DNA of 34,383 nucleotides from Bacillaceae bacterium Marseille-Q3522 (GCA_017898095.1 JAGKQJ010000028.1:1-34383), one strand, 5' to 3'; positions 1 to 8,448 are shown, counted from the stretch's first letter. The notes: a model not told the origin generated them from the sequence alone. Made by a program: numbers and translations.

Positions 1-459
1 AAAGAAATGTATTCTGTTATTTCCGGTAATTTCTTGACAAGCAGGAAATTCATCTATTTAATAATAAAATAATCATTTCTTCGAATTTTTTAACTTTGAA
101 TATCTAATATCCAAAATTGAAATCGCTTACATAAATTATATTGCGATGATATTCATCTTATTCAACTTAGATTTTCACAGATTATTCAAACCGGCAGATA
201 AAGTGGGGCGATTTTTAACCAAGTTTCTTTACACATTTTATTTCACTTTTTATCCTATGTAACGTTCAGCAAGATGTGTATGAATGTTTAAAATTGGAAT
301 TTTCAATCCTGTAAAAGGAGGCAATGCCTTAAAAAAGGCATCATTATATCTTGATTTGCTACAATATTAGTACTTAAAAATGAAGTCTTGGTGGGCAGAA
401 ACATGGACTAAAGAATTTTTTTAGTTTTTGCGGGACGTTTAGGAATTTAATAAATATTT
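1..459. other. AT-rich intergenic stretch, no convincing gene
   Basis: No open frame here looks coding. TTGACA at 34-39 followed by an AT-rich run could be a -35 element, but the -10 is poor. At 316-341 a strong ribosome-binding-like AAAGGAGG precedes an ATG that meets a stop after two codons, and the ATG sits in a 7-bp hairpin (ATGCCTT, AAAA loop, AAGGCAT). A 14-codon frame at about 380-424 (reads MKSWWAETWTKEFF) ends in TAG. These look like decayed sequence rather than working genes. Confidence 0.3.
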
Positions 460-627
460 GTGAAATATGGGGATTATGTTAGATTGCAGGAGTGTGTAGA
501 CTCTACTGCTAAAGTGGGTAGTCCGACTGCAATAAAGAAAACGATTTCGGACGTGTACGACCTCGTATATTGGTTACCGATGAGAGCAAAGAACTTTTAC
601 CATTACAATTATAAATATTGCAGGTAA
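460..627 (+). other. Short unrecognised reading frame, possible gene remnant (55 codons)
   Basis: A GTG-started frame of 55 codons has an amino-acid make-up that looks like real protein (residues such as SPTAIKKTISDVYDLVYW and NFYHYNYKYC). The only ribosome-binding-like sequence (AGGA at 441-444) is about 15 bases away, which is too far. The frame is closed by TAA just upstream, so it is either a small gene or the surviving piece of a longer one. The same DNA can fold with a 7-bp closing stem (ATTGCAG at 482-488 with CTGCAAT at about 527-533), which may be chance. I do not recognise the family. Confidence 0.25.
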
Positions 628-686
628 AATGTTTATAAGCAATTTTTTTAAATAGAATTTGAAATCAAAAGGATTGGGGATCATTT

Positions 687-1280
687 ATGTATAAAAATCA
701 AATAGACTGGAAGCAAGGGGAATGGAGCAGGGTTCCGGAAAATGCACAAGTTAAGAACGGCATCTTAATCGCAAAAGCAATGCAGGGAAGTGATTATTGG
801 GAAAAGACGTATTACGGCTTTCAGCACGGGAACGGGCATTCCTTATTAAAAGAATGGGACTTGGCTGATGCAATTGAAGTTTCCTTTTCTCTGAAAACAT
901 TTCACGGACTATATGATCAGGCGGGGATTATGATTTGGCAAAATCAGCAGCAGTGGGTAAAAGCAGGCGTGGAAATAAATGATCATGTTCCTCATGTCGG
1001 TGCTGTTGTAACGAACGGACAATCTGATTGGTCGTTATCACCTGTGCCAGAATGGAAAGATAAAGAGAAAGTAACCATCCGCGTGTCTTTTTTCGATCAA
1101 TCTCTGATTATCAGAGCAAAAGCTGCAGGAGAATTGTGGAGAACCGTGAGAGTTTGCCCTTTTGATACAAATAGTAAAACAAAAGCAGGGCCATATTTTT
1201 GTGCACCTAAAAGTGACAATTTTACTGTTCATTTTAATAGCTGGGTCAAAACTTCACCTGATGAGGATCTGCATAAGTAA
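687..1280 (+). CDS. DUF1349 domain protein (concanavalin-like fold)
   Basis: The 197-residue product is a single-domain DUF1349 protein, a family with a concanavalin-like beta-sandwich often labelled 'regulation of enolase protein 1'. The family signature is visible: YDQAGIMIW at residues 76-84, then WVKAGVE a few residues later, and a strand-rich C-terminal half with SPVPEW and GPYFCAP. There is no signal peptide or membrane segment, so it should be cytoplasmic. The ATG is preceded by GGATTGGGG at a good distance. It stands alone: upstream is gene-poor, and downstream lies a hairpin region before a convergent tetR. The molecular function is unknown; a carbohydrate-binding role is only suggested by the fold. 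Confidence 0.85.
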   Translation: MYKNQIDWKQGEWSRVPENAQVKNGILIAKAMQGSDYWEKTYYGFQHGNGHSLLKEWDLADAIEVSFSLKTFHGLYDQAGIMIWQNQQQWVKAGVEINDHVPHVGAVVTNGQSDWSLSPVPEWKDKEKVTIRVSFFDQSLIIRAKAAGELWRTVRVCPFDTNSKTKAGPYFCAPKSDNFTVHFNSWVKTSPDEDLHK

Positions 1281-1574
1281 CCTCCGCTTTAAATCTCTCA
1301 AGGAGAAAGTAAAATGCTGTAAAGTGTGAAGACTATAGACTTTTGTAAGGCGGGCACACTCGTGAATTCATTCGTGAGTTAGCCCGCCTCCGCTGTGAGA
1401 GGTGCTTTTGCACCGTTTCATATTGCTGCAATAATTTCTTTCATTGAAAAAAATGCCAACTAATTGTAAAAAATTAACCAACATGACTGTGTAAAAGCAT
1501 GTTGAATTTATATTGCTATTTTGAAAAATACTAGAATTTTTACTGATGCCGAGTACTTTTTTACCAACAAATTG
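1281..1574. other. Intergenic stretch with inverted repeats between convergent genes
   Basis: The clearest structure is a perfect 8-bp stem, AGGCGGGC at 1348-1355 with GCCCGCCT at 1382-1389. Its long loop can pair further (ACTC with GAGT). A second small hairpin follows at about 1400-1413 (GGTGC, TTTT, GCACC). Neither is followed by a clear T-run on either strand, so I do not call them terminators with confidence, though the position behind the DUF1349 gene would suit one. Nothing coding is seen. Confidence 0.4.
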
Positions 1575-1607
1575 AGCAGGAGTGCTTATGAAACCATCAC
1601 TCCTGCT
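1575..1607 (-). terminator. Probable terminator of the tetR gene
   Basis: A perfect 10-bp stem (AGCAGGAGTG with CACTCCTGCT) spans the tetR stop codon. On the minus strand it is followed by CAATTTGTTGG, which is only moderately T-rich. It is a likely but not ideal rho-independent terminator. Confidence 0.55.
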
Positions 1608-2211
1608 TGTTTTCATCCTCCTCAAATCGTCCGGGACCGGCAAGGCCGTAGAAAAACAAACGGACAATGTCGATACGGGTTGCTTCGTCGATGGTCATCG
1701 CAGTCTCCTTTTTCGTAAATGTCTCCATAACTGTTTGAAAATAAAAGAGAATCGATTGTTCCGAAAGCCGCTTATCAATAAAATGCTCTTCTTTTCCCTG
1801 ATGGATGAGTTGGACAAATAATCCTTTCAAGCGGTTCAAATAGTATTCGTCAGCGAATTTTACAAAGTTTGAATTGCTAAAATAAAGCTGTTTAAAATAC
1901 TGTTCATTAAAGATTTTTTTCTTTTTTACCGAATAATCGAACAGTTTGTCTATTTTTTTCTTGAAGGGAATCTCCTCCTTAACCAGATCGTTGAAAAAAT
2001 CGTAAGCTTGATCAAGAAAATCCTTGGTCAATTGCTGGAGAATCTCGTCCTTATTTCCAAAATATTTATAAATGGTAACTGGCGAAACATGTGCTTCTTC
2101 CGCGATATCTTTCAGTGTTACCTTTTCAATGCCGTAATTTGTAAACAACTTGAAAGCCGCCTGCTTGATTTGCACCTTCTTTTTCTCTGTCCGCTTTTGA
2201 TAACCATCCAA
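1597..2211 (-). CDS. TetR/AcrR family transcriptional regulator
   Basis: The 204-residue protein has the TetR N-terminal helix-turn-helix at about residues 12-57 (ATYG-like TNYGIEKVTLKDIAEEA, then VSPVTIYKYFGNKDEIL) and a helical C-terminal ligand/dimer domain. The chosen start is TTG at 2209-2211, because GGGGTG lies eight bases upstream and no ATG fits. It is divergent from the ABC exporter genes beginning at 2394, and a long palindrome covers the exporter promoter. By the usual logic of the family it should repress that exporter, and probably itself, until an inducing compound binds. The ligand cannot be read from sequence. Confidence 0.85.
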   Translation of the reverse strand: MDGYQKRTEKKKVQIKQAAFKLFTNYGIEKVTLKDIAEEAHVSPVTIYKYFGNKDEILQQLTKDFLDQAYDFFNDLVKEEIPFKKKIDKLFDYSVKKKKIFNEQYFKQLYFSNSNFVKFADEYYLNRLKGLFVQLIHQGKEEHFIDKRLSEQSILFYFQTVMETFTKKETAMTIDEATRIDIVRLFFYGLAGPGRFEEDENKQE

Positions 2212-2309
2212 TTTTTTTCACCCCAATCTGCAAACTTATACTTATCTTTTGAGCTTATTTTATCACATAAATGTTTTGTATGAAATATATAAATATAATT
2301 CAAAAAGTA

Positions 2310-2368
2310 TTGACTTCCTTCCCTTCATTCATGTATATTATGAATGAAATTAATGATTTATATTCATT
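2310..2368 (+). promoter_or_regulatory. Exporter promoter with palindromic TetR-type operator
   Basis: A sigma-A-like promoter has TTGACT at 2310-2315 and TATATT at 2334-2339 with an 18-base spacer. A perfect 9-bp inverted repeat (TTCATTCAT at 2324-2332, ATGAATGAA at 2340-2348, 7-base centre) covers the -10. A weaker repeat with the same 7-base centre (AATGA, TCATT) follows at 2352-2368. Binding there would block RNA polymerase, as expected for an operator of the divergent TetR protein. Confidence 0.6.
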
Positions 2369-2393
2369 TCATTAAAATCTAGGGGGAAGCGCA

Positions 2394-3092
2394 ATGTTCA
2401 TAAAGGTAAAGAATGTAAGTAAAAGCTATAAGACTGGCGAAATTGCTTTTAAAGCCTTAACAGATGTCGATTTTGAACTTGATAAAGGGGAAATCGGCGT
2501 CATTCTTGGCCCTTCCGGTTCTGGAAAATCGACGTTACTCAACATTATCGGTGGCGTTGATACGGCTGGCAGCGGACAGGTTTTTATCGGTGATAAAAAT
2601 ATTACAAAAATGGGTGATAACGAACTGACGCTTTACAGAAGGGAAGCGGTTGGGTTTGTCTTTCAATTTTACAACTTGATCCCGAACCTTACTGTAGGGG
2701 AAAATGTCGAGGTTGCGACAAACATTAGCACGCATCCGATGGACGTCGCGGAGATTTTGCAGGCCGTCGGCCTTCAGAAAAAGAAGAACCGCTTTCCGAG
2801 AGAACTAAGCGGCGGCGAACAGCAACGTGTTTCGATCGCCCGTGCCATCGCCAAAAATCCGCAACTATTGCTTTGTGATGAACCAACCGGAGCACTAGAC
2901 TATAAAACGTCAAAGGACATCCTTGCCCTTCTCGAAAAAATAAACAACGATTTTGGAACAACGATTCTGATTATTACTCATAATAACGCCATCAGTGAAA
3001 TGGCCGACCGCGTCGTTCGTATTCGCAGCGGTGAAATTACAGAGGCGTGGAAGAACAAAGAGAAGATTCCGGCGGAAAGGATTGAGTGGTAA
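2394..3092 (+). CDS. ABC transporter ATP-binding protein (MacB/LolD-like type)
   Basis: This 232-residue ATPase energises the membrane protein encoded next to it. All motifs are intact: Walker [10 protein letters not shown] at residues 39-47, Q-loop at about 91, signature LSGGEQQ at 138-144, Walker B LLLCDEP at 158-164 and the H-loop histidine at about 196. The sequence pattern ([18 protein letters not shown]) is that of ATPases paired with FtsX-type permeases, i.e. the MacB/LolD/BceA group, which typically extrudes peptides, antibiotics or lipids. AGGGGGAAGCGC precedes the ATG. The stop codon overlaps the start of the permease (TAATG), so the two are translationally coupled. Regulation is probably by the divergent TetR. 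Confidence 0.93.
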   Translation: MFIKVKNVSKSYKTGEIAFKALTDVDFELDKGEIGVILGPSGSGKSTLLNIIGGVDTAGSGQVFIGDKNITKMGDNELTLYRREAVGFVFQFYNLIPNLTVGENVEVATNISTHPMDVAEILQAVGLQKKKNRFPRELSGGEQQRVSIARAIAKNPQLLLCDEPTGALDYKTSKDILALLEKINNDFGTTILIITHNNAISEMADRVVRIRSGEITEAWKNKEKIPAERIEW

Positions 3093-5326
3093 TGGTCATT
3101 AACCGCAAAGTGAAACGGACGATGATGGAGCACAAAGCGCCGTATATCGGTTCCATTTTTTTGATTATCCTCAGTTGTTTAATTTTCAGCCTTTTTGATA
3201 TGGTCAGCATCAATCTTGAGAAAAATAATCAGGCCTTCCAAGAGGAGTACGTCCAGGAAGATGCCCATTTTTCCGCGCAGCAGCCAATTGAAAATCTATC
3301 TGAACTGGAAGATCAGTATCATGTCCGGCTGGAGGAAAGGCTGAGTTTTGATGAAGAGCTAGGCGACGGGAAAGTGCTGCGCCTTTTTACTCCCAGTGAA
3401 AAAATTAACCAATTATATGTGAAAGAAGGAGAAACGATCCGCGGCGAGCAGGACTTGCTGCTCGACGTAAATTTTGCAACTGCACATGAATTGGAAATTG
3501 GTGATACGTACGAAATTAGCGGCGAAACGTTTACCATCACCGGTTTTATGATGATGCCCGACTATGTCTATATTGTACAATCGATAAATGAGATGATCGC
3601 CGATAGCACGCAGTTCGGGATTGGCGTTCTATCCCAAGAGGCTTTTGATACATTGGAACGGGGCACTCCTTCTTACAGCGTTAAATTCACGGAAGAAGCA
3701 GACCGGGAGGAGTTCAAAGAGGCCATCAATGAGGAATATCAACTTACCGACTGGCTGGAAAGGGATGAAAATCCGCGTATTACGCTCGTGAACCAAGATA
3801 TTCAAACGGTCGGAGATATGTCCTGGTCCATGTCCGTTGTCATCTTGTTGATAACCTGTACCTTAATTGGCATTGTCATTTGGCGGACGTTGAAAAGGGA
3901 ATTTGTGCAAATTGGCACTTTATACGCACTCGGGTATAAGAAAAACGAAATCCTCCGCCATTATCTTTCCTATGCCTGGATTGTTTCCCTGACCGGCAGC
4001 GTGCTCGGCACGATTTGCGGCGTTGCGCTTGTCCGCCCGATGCTCGCCTTTTTCACCGTCTATTATAATATTCCGGACATCCATACGAGTTGGGATATTC
4101 CAGTGCTACTTATCAGTCTCGTTCTGCCGTCGGTTTTCTTAGTCCCTGTGACATGGCTCATCGTCAAAAGAGCGCTGCGAATGGCTCCGCTTGAGTTAAT
4201 GCGCGGCGGACGCACGAAAAACAAAGTCGGTTTCCTGGAAAAACATTTGCATCTCGGCCGCCTGCGTTTTAACAATAAATTCAAAATCCGCGAGCTGGCA
4301 AGAAATGTTCCGAGGACACTGCTGCTTTTGGCGGGTGTCGTCTTCGCTTCGATTTTGCTGCTGTTTGGTTTCGGCATCTACAATTCGATGCACTATTTGG
4401 TGGAAGACAGCACTAATGTCGCACAATACGAATACAATTATCTTTATAACATCCTGCAAACAGAGGAAGAAGAAGACGGCGAGGCCTATTCTGTCTACCC
4501 GTTCAGCCCTGCCGGGAAAGAAAAAACAGTTGCCAACACTTTTACTATCTATGGCATCCATCCCGAAACGGATTATTTGGATTTCGAAGATGCGGATGGC
4601 AAAAAGATCAGCTTGGATGAGACCATTATTACCCGCGCCCTTGCCAATAAGCTCGGCGTGAAAGGCGGTGACACGGTTCGTGCCGTCAATGCCTTGGACG
4701 ACAAGACTTACACGATTGAGATCGACCGCGTCGCCGAAGTCTATACGGGAAACAACATCTATATGGCAAATGAGGAACTGAATGAGATGCTCGGTTTTCC
4801 GGACGCTTCCCATAACGGTGTTTTCAGCGACCGAAAACTGTCGATCGATCCGGATCTGCTTGCCAATGCAACAAGCAAGGACGAGGAGCGGAAGCGGATG
4901 GAGTCGATATTGGCGCCAATGCGGAGCGTAATGGGCGTTCTATCCGCCGGAGCGTTTGCGATCGGCCTGATTGTTATCTTTGTCGTAACTTCGCTTGTGA
5001 TAGAAGAAAACAAAGAAACAATTTCGATGCTAAAAGTATTCGGCTATAAGAGAAAAGAAATTTACCGCCTCGTGCTCAGCAGCAGTACGTTTGTCGTAAT
5101 CGTCGGTTATCTTTTGGCCATCCCGCTATTGATCCAGATGTTAGGTGCGTTGTTCCGTTCCATGGGTGAATCGGCGAACTATGCAATGCCGGTGCGGATC
5201 AGTGTCTGGTCGTTTGTGATAGGCTTTGTCATTATCTTTATCGCATACTGGCTGGCACAATGGATGGGAAAACGAAAGGTCAATAAGATTTCTTTGAGCG
5301 AAATTCTGAAGTCGCGAATGGAATAA
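3092..5326 (+). CDS. ABC transporter permease with two FtsX domains
   Basis: The permease has about 744 residues. It shows an N-terminal membrane helix (about 15-40), a long extracytoplasmic region (about 45-245), a first FtsX domain of several helices (about 250-365), a further helix near 410-430, a second extracytoplasmic domain (about 440-610) and a second FtsX domain (about 620-735). This is the usual layout of a double-FtsX exporter subunit. I chose ATG at 3092, which overlaps the ATPase stop as TAATG; an in-frame GTG at 3086 is possible. The gene ends before a strong terminator. Substrate is unknown; export of an antimicrobial or envelope molecule is an inference from family and the TetR partner. 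Confidence 0.9.
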   Translation: MVINRKVKRTMMEHKAPYIGSIFLIILSCLIFSLFDMVSINLEKNNQAFQEEYVQEDAHFSAQQPIENLSELEDQYHVRLEERLSFDEELGDGKVLRLFTPSEKINQLYVKEGETIRGEQDLLLDVNFATAHELEIGDTYEISGETFTITGFMMMPDYVYIVQSINEMIADSTQFGIGVLSQEAFDTLERGTPSYSVKFTEEADREEFKEAINEEYQLTDWLERDENPRITLVNQDIQTVGDMSWSMSVVILLITCTLIGIVIWRTLKREFVQIGTLYALGYKKNEILRHYLSYAWIVSLTGSVLGTICGVALVRPMLAFFTVYYNIPDIHTSWDIPVLLISLVLPSVFLVPVTWLIVKRALRMAPLELMRGGRTKNKVGFLEKHLHLGRLRFNNKFKIRELARNVPRTLLLLAGVVFASILLLFGFGIYNSMHYLVEDSTNVAQYEYNYLYNILQTEEEEDGEAYSVYPFSPAGKEKTVANTFTIYGIHPETDYLDFEDADGKKISLDETIITRALANKLGVKGGDTVRAVNALDDKTYTIEIDRVAEVYTGNNIYMANEELNEMLGFPDASHNGVFSDRKLSIDPDLLANATSKDEERKRMESILAPMRSVMGVLSAGAFAIGLIVIFVVTSLVIEENKETISMLKVFGYKRKEIYRLVLSSSTFVVIVGYLLAIPLLIQMLGALFRSMGESANYAMPVRISVWSFVIGFVIIFIAYWLAQWMGKRKVNKISLSEILKSRME

Positions 5327-5339
5327 CTATTACTGCAAC

Positions 5340-5378
5340 ATACAAGCGGACCATCTTCCGGCTCGCTTGTATTTTTTT
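5340..5378 (+). terminator. Strong rho-independent terminator of the exporter operon
   Basis: A 9-bp stem (ATACAAGCG with CGCTTGTAT) is followed by seven Ts. The group II intron begins one base after the T-run, so the terminator is the 5' exon of that intron. Confidence 0.9.
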
Positions 5379-5842
5379 AGTGCGCCCGGCATGGACGATA
5401 ACTTGGTGGTGAAAGTCCACTACAGGCTTGGCAGTAGGAACTGTTAGCCAAGGGCAAGGGTGTCCTTCACGAGAAGGGATCTGAAGGAAGCCGGAGGCAA
5501 ACTCCCGAACTGACGAACAGAAACTGCATACAAGGCTGAACAGGAATGGATGAGTTTGCTAAGCAAAACAAAGTCCGATACTGCCCGAGTTCCACACAGT
5601 AAATGCAGCAGTTACATGGGAGGAAGGTTATCGTTCTTACCCGGGGAGTGCTCACGGACGAGCGTAGCTCGGTTGAAACAAGATTTATCGTGAGAGGTCA
5701 GCAGAAGTCATAGTAGTTTCCACAGGAAACGAAGGACGAAACAATCTTAAATCTTGGAAAGCAAGGAGGTGGAAGCATCGCCGCCCAAGCGCAGAAAATA
5801 TCACGGTACAGACCAATAGATGGCTGTCTATGGAGAGATAGG

Positions 5843-7176
5843 TTGGAAACCGAAAGATACATAGAAGCGCGCAGGGATGCCGACATGGATATGACAGAAC
5901 AAGATGGTATCAAACTGATTGATAAAGTTATTGCGGGTGAAAACCTTTGGGAAGCATACAAAAAGGTGAAAAGCAATAAAGGAGCCCCAGGGATTGATAG
6001 AATTACCGTATATCAACTGAAAGCTCATATGGAAAAGTACTATCAACCCCTGAAAAAGAAACTGAAGGAAGGAACGTACCAACCCCAACCGGTAAAAAGA
6101 GTAGCGATTCCAAAACCAGACGGCTCAAAAAGGTACTTGGGGATTCCATGTGTATTGGACAGAGTGGTACAACAAGCCATTCTTCAAGTGATTGAACCTA
6201 TCATAGACCCACACTTTTCGAAAAAGAGCTTTGGCTATCGCAAAGGCAGAGATGCCCACCAGGCAATGAAACTTGCCGAACAATATTATCAAGAAGGATA
6301 CCGAGTAGCGGTAGATTGTGACTTGAAAAGTTACTTCGACACGATCCATCATCAGAGAGTAAGAGCATATTTGGAAGAGTTTATCTCAGACAAAATCGTC
6401 CTTAAACTGATTTGGAAATTTCTCCGCTCCGGCATTCTTGATAAGGATATCTATATCGAAACAACAGAGGGAGCCCCGCAAGGAGGTCCATTATCTCCAA
6501 TGCTGGCAAATGTCTATCTGAACAAATTAGACAGAGAACTGGAAAAGAGAGGGCATCGATTTATTAGATACGCCGACGACTTTGTCATCTATGTCAAAAG
6601 CAAGCGAGCCGGTGAAAGAGTGATGCAAAGCATCGCAAACTTTATTGAAAAAGACCTTAAGCTCATTATAAACCAAAAGAAAAGCAAAGTGTGTGGGGCA
6701 ACCTCCGCCACATTTCTAGGATTCAATATACAGAATCTCATGGGGGAGTTGGATGCCGACCTAGCAGATCGGCGAAACAACGATTTAAGGATAAGCTGAG
6801 AAAGTGTACCAGCCGGAAACGACCGGGTACATTCAGAGAAATTATCAAGAAAATCAACCAAGTAACCACCGGATGGATTAACTACTACGGAATAGCACGA
6901 ATGAAAACATTTATAACAGAAACCCAACAATGGTTAAACCACCGGCTTAGACAGCTGATATGGAAAAGATGGAAGAGAGTTCGAACCAGATACAGAATGC
7001 TTCGTAAATATGGAATAAACCACGACGAGGCAATGATGCTGGCAAACTCCCGAAAAGGATATTGGCGTCTATCCAAAAGCGAAATACTACACCGGGCAAT
7101 AACCATCGAAAAGTTAATAAAGTGGGGACTGAAAGACATGAACCAACTTTATGAGAAAAGATACTTAAAAGATTGA
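5843..7176 (+). pseudogene. ltrA: Group II intron reverse transcriptase/maturase, frameshifted
   Basis: The first frame (5843-6799) carries the RT fingers and palm: GAPGID near residue 48, IPKPDGSKRYLGIP at 89-102, DCDLKSYFD at 158-166, EGAPQGGPLSP at 209-219 and the catalytic YADD at 243-246. The reading then shifts near 6748; the other frame continues with the maturase (domain X) and DNA-binding-like C-terminus, including GWINYYG and NSRKGYWRLSKS, to the stop at 7174-7176. Restoring one G in the GGGGGAGTT run re-joins the frames. The joined protein would be about 445 residues with no HNH endonuclease. The start TTG at 5843 follows GGAGAGAT; the same frame stays open further upstream. Confidence 0.9.
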
Positions 7177-7210
7177 ACCGCCCCCATACGGATCCGTATG
7201 TGGGGAGGTG
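7177..7210 (+). other. Group II intron domain V
   Basis: About 34 bases begin ACCGCCCCC, close on a GATC tetraloop and return TATGTGGGGAGGT. The size, CGC-type catalytic triad position and internal bulge are as expected for domain V. The following domain VI is displaced by the inserted element. Confidence 0.7.
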
Positions 7211-7232
7211 TTATCCTGAATTCAGGATAACG

Positions 7233-7259
7233 CCACTTATCCCGACTTTTTTGTTATCC
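7233..7259 (+). repeat. Left 27-bp terminal inverted repeat
   Basis: It starts CCACTTATCCCGAC, has a T6 tract and ends GTTATCC. It is the exact reverse complement of 8104-8130. Confidence 0.85.
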
Positions 7260-7320
7260 AGTAAACTGATTGTTTTTTTCTGTTTTCAATTGGGATTACT
7301 GAAAAATTTGGGTTAACTTT

Positions 7321-7533
7321 TTATGCCAAACCACACAATTTCTTTATCATTTCCTCATCATCCTTCCAATTGATATCAATGCCATCACTGAATAATGGGT
7401 TTAGGGGATAATAGATTCTATGTTTTGCTTGCTCTTTTTCGAAACATAAAGGCTGGATACAAGGCAGCAACCCTGCATTCGAAAGAGTTAGGAAGAGCAA
7501 TCGTTTCTTTGTGACTATATACTTTCCTTTCAT
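7321..7533 (-). other. Unrecognised short frame inside the inserted element
   Basis: A 70-codon frame on the minus strand lies downstream of the broken recombinase-like frame. It is rich in Lys and Leu at its start and ends with YYPLNPLFSDG and an acidic tail. No good ribosome binding site was seen. It may be the tail of a gene whose middle has been deleted, or chance. I recognise no domain. Confidence 0.2.
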
Positions 7534-7626
7534 CCTAAATTCCCATGTTTTTATACCTAGGTTTTGAAAAAGGTTGATATTAAAGTAATTTCCGTATTCG
7601 CTTCATTGGTATAATTATACCTATGC

Positions 7627-7989
7627 TCAAACCGTTAATTCCAAGAAACCCTTTATTGATGAGGCTTTAGGGATGCCTAGGTATAATTTCCCGGGAATGC
7701 AGGATTCATAGCCTCCGGTTACATGGATTTCTGAAAATATTCTTATTCCTCTAATTCTCCAGTTCAATGTCTTTTTTGTAATACTTGCATTTTTGAATTG
7801 ATTCTGATAGAGATAATACAGCTTTTCCATAAACGTTTCCTGAAAATTAGAGATTCCCTGTGTTTCATAAAAGCTGATAATAGGGTGGAAAGCCCTTGTA
7901 TCATAAGATTCCAAAGTGCTTTCTTTTAATCATATTTCTCTCAGTAATTGCATCGCCTTTTGTACTAAAACTGTTATGTCTTTTGTCAT
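7627..7989 (-). pseudogene. Broken recombinase-like gene of the inserted element
   Basis: AAGGAATC precedes ATG at 7987-7989. The frame reads MTKDITVLVQKAMQLLREI, then a TGA (7930-7932), then continues in frame LKESTLESYDTRAF and on to a stop at 7627. The helix-rich text with a 'stop-free except one' pattern suggests a nonsense mutation (GGA to TGA) in an older gene. The pattern of LVQKAMQLL followed by STLESYDTRAFHPIISFYE resembles the N-terminal core-binding (SAM-like) region of tyrosine recombinases, but the catalytic domain is absent, so this is a tentative reading. It would fit an element moved by a tyrosine recombinase and now reduced by internal deletion. Confidence 0.4.
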
Positions 7990-8103
7990 AATGATTCCTT
8001 CAATAAATAAATTTGATAAGGTCAAATCCATTATAAAAGGAAAAAGTTATTCCGACTTTTTAGGCGATCTATATCAAAAACACTGAAATTCAGCCGTGTT
8101 TCG

Positions 8104-8130
8104 GGATAACAAAAAAGTCGGGATAAGTGG
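8104..8130 (-). repeat. Right 27-bp terminal inverted repeat
   Basis: It is the exact reverse complement of 7233-7259 and reads GGATAAC, A6, GTCGGGATAAGTGG on the plus strand. Intron domain VI follows at once. Confidence 0.85.
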
Positions 8131-8131
8131 T

Positions 8132-8169
8132 GGGAGAGGTCGGAGGCTAAAAGCCTCCTCCTACTCGAT
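8132..8169 (+). other. Group II intron domain VI and 3' end
   Basis: A hairpin GGAGGCT, AA, AGCCTCC with outer pairs GAG/CTC and an unpaired A near the 3' strand (the expected branch point) ends with CGAT. This matches a domain VI and AY 3' boundary. Confidence 0.65.
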
Positions 8170-8448
8170 TTTTCTGCCCGAAACAGAAATGAATCATTTC
8201 GTATCTTTACACCGGCATAGTCTGATATCTTTAAATAGAGAAAGTTTCCAATTATAACTGTAAAATCCGCACAATACTCATTATTCTCCCGTTTGGATAC
8301 TGGCAGCAGACTGTTTTTCTATGAATCGTTTCCGTCATTTATTCAAACATATCATTTTACGTAAAAACCATTCTCGAACTAAATCAGCTTATAAATATAA
8401 AAATAGTTCACTTACTGCTAGAAATAAAATTTTTTTTGTTTGATAGTA
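8170..8448. other. Intergenic 3' exon region, nothing recognised
   Basis: This AT-rich sequence follows the intron. No frame, hairpin with T-run or repeat stood out up to the gntP promoter. Confidence 0.4.

Larger units (their letters stand above)
7211..8128. mobile_element. Small inverted-repeat element inserted between intron domains V and VI
   Basis: Intron sequence resumes at about 8129 after an insertion of roughly 0.9 kb. A GGTG at 7207-7210 recurs at 8129-8132 and may be a target duplication. The left side begins with a perfect 20-base palindrome (TTATCCTGAA and its complement, 7211-7230), followed by the left copy of a 27-bp inverted repeat (7233-7259) whose partner is at 8104-8130. 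Subterminal echoes exist: TTATTCCGACTTTTT at 8047-8061 resembles the repeat, and CTGAAATTCAG at 8083-8093 resembles the palindrome. No intact transposase is present; a broken recombinase-like frame reads leftward. The exact ends are uncertain by about 20 bases. Confidence 0.6.
5380..8169 (+). mobile_element. Group II intron, degenerate and interrupted
   Basis: The element starts with the canonical 5' end GTGCGCCC at 5380, immediately behind a terminator T-run, and ends with an AY dinucleotide after CTACTCGAT at about 8169. About 460 bases of structured domains I-III precede the reverse transcriptase frame in domain IV. Domain V lies at about 7177-7210 and domain VI at about 8132-8169, but a 0.9-kb element has inserted between them. 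Landing behind terminators and lacking an endonuclease domain are habits of bacterial class C introns; the domain V sequence itself does not let me fix the class. With a frameshifted maturase and split catalytic core it should neither splice nor move on its own. Confidence 0.88.

Noticed and set aside
482-533. tRNA-like fold with 7-bp closing stem
   Set aside because: Too short (about 52 bases), lacks T-loop and anticodon-arm consensus.
1348-1389. Terminator behind the DUF1349 gene
   Set aside because: The stem is good but there is no T-run on either strand; kept only as an inverted repeat.
4196-4813. 205-codon minus-strand frame inside the ABC permease gene
   Set aside because: Antisense shadow of a clearly coding permease; no start signal.
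5843-7176. Retron or diversity-generating reverse transcriptase
   Set aside because: The RT sits within group II intron domains with domain V/VI downstream and has a maturase-type C-terminus; no template or variable repeat.
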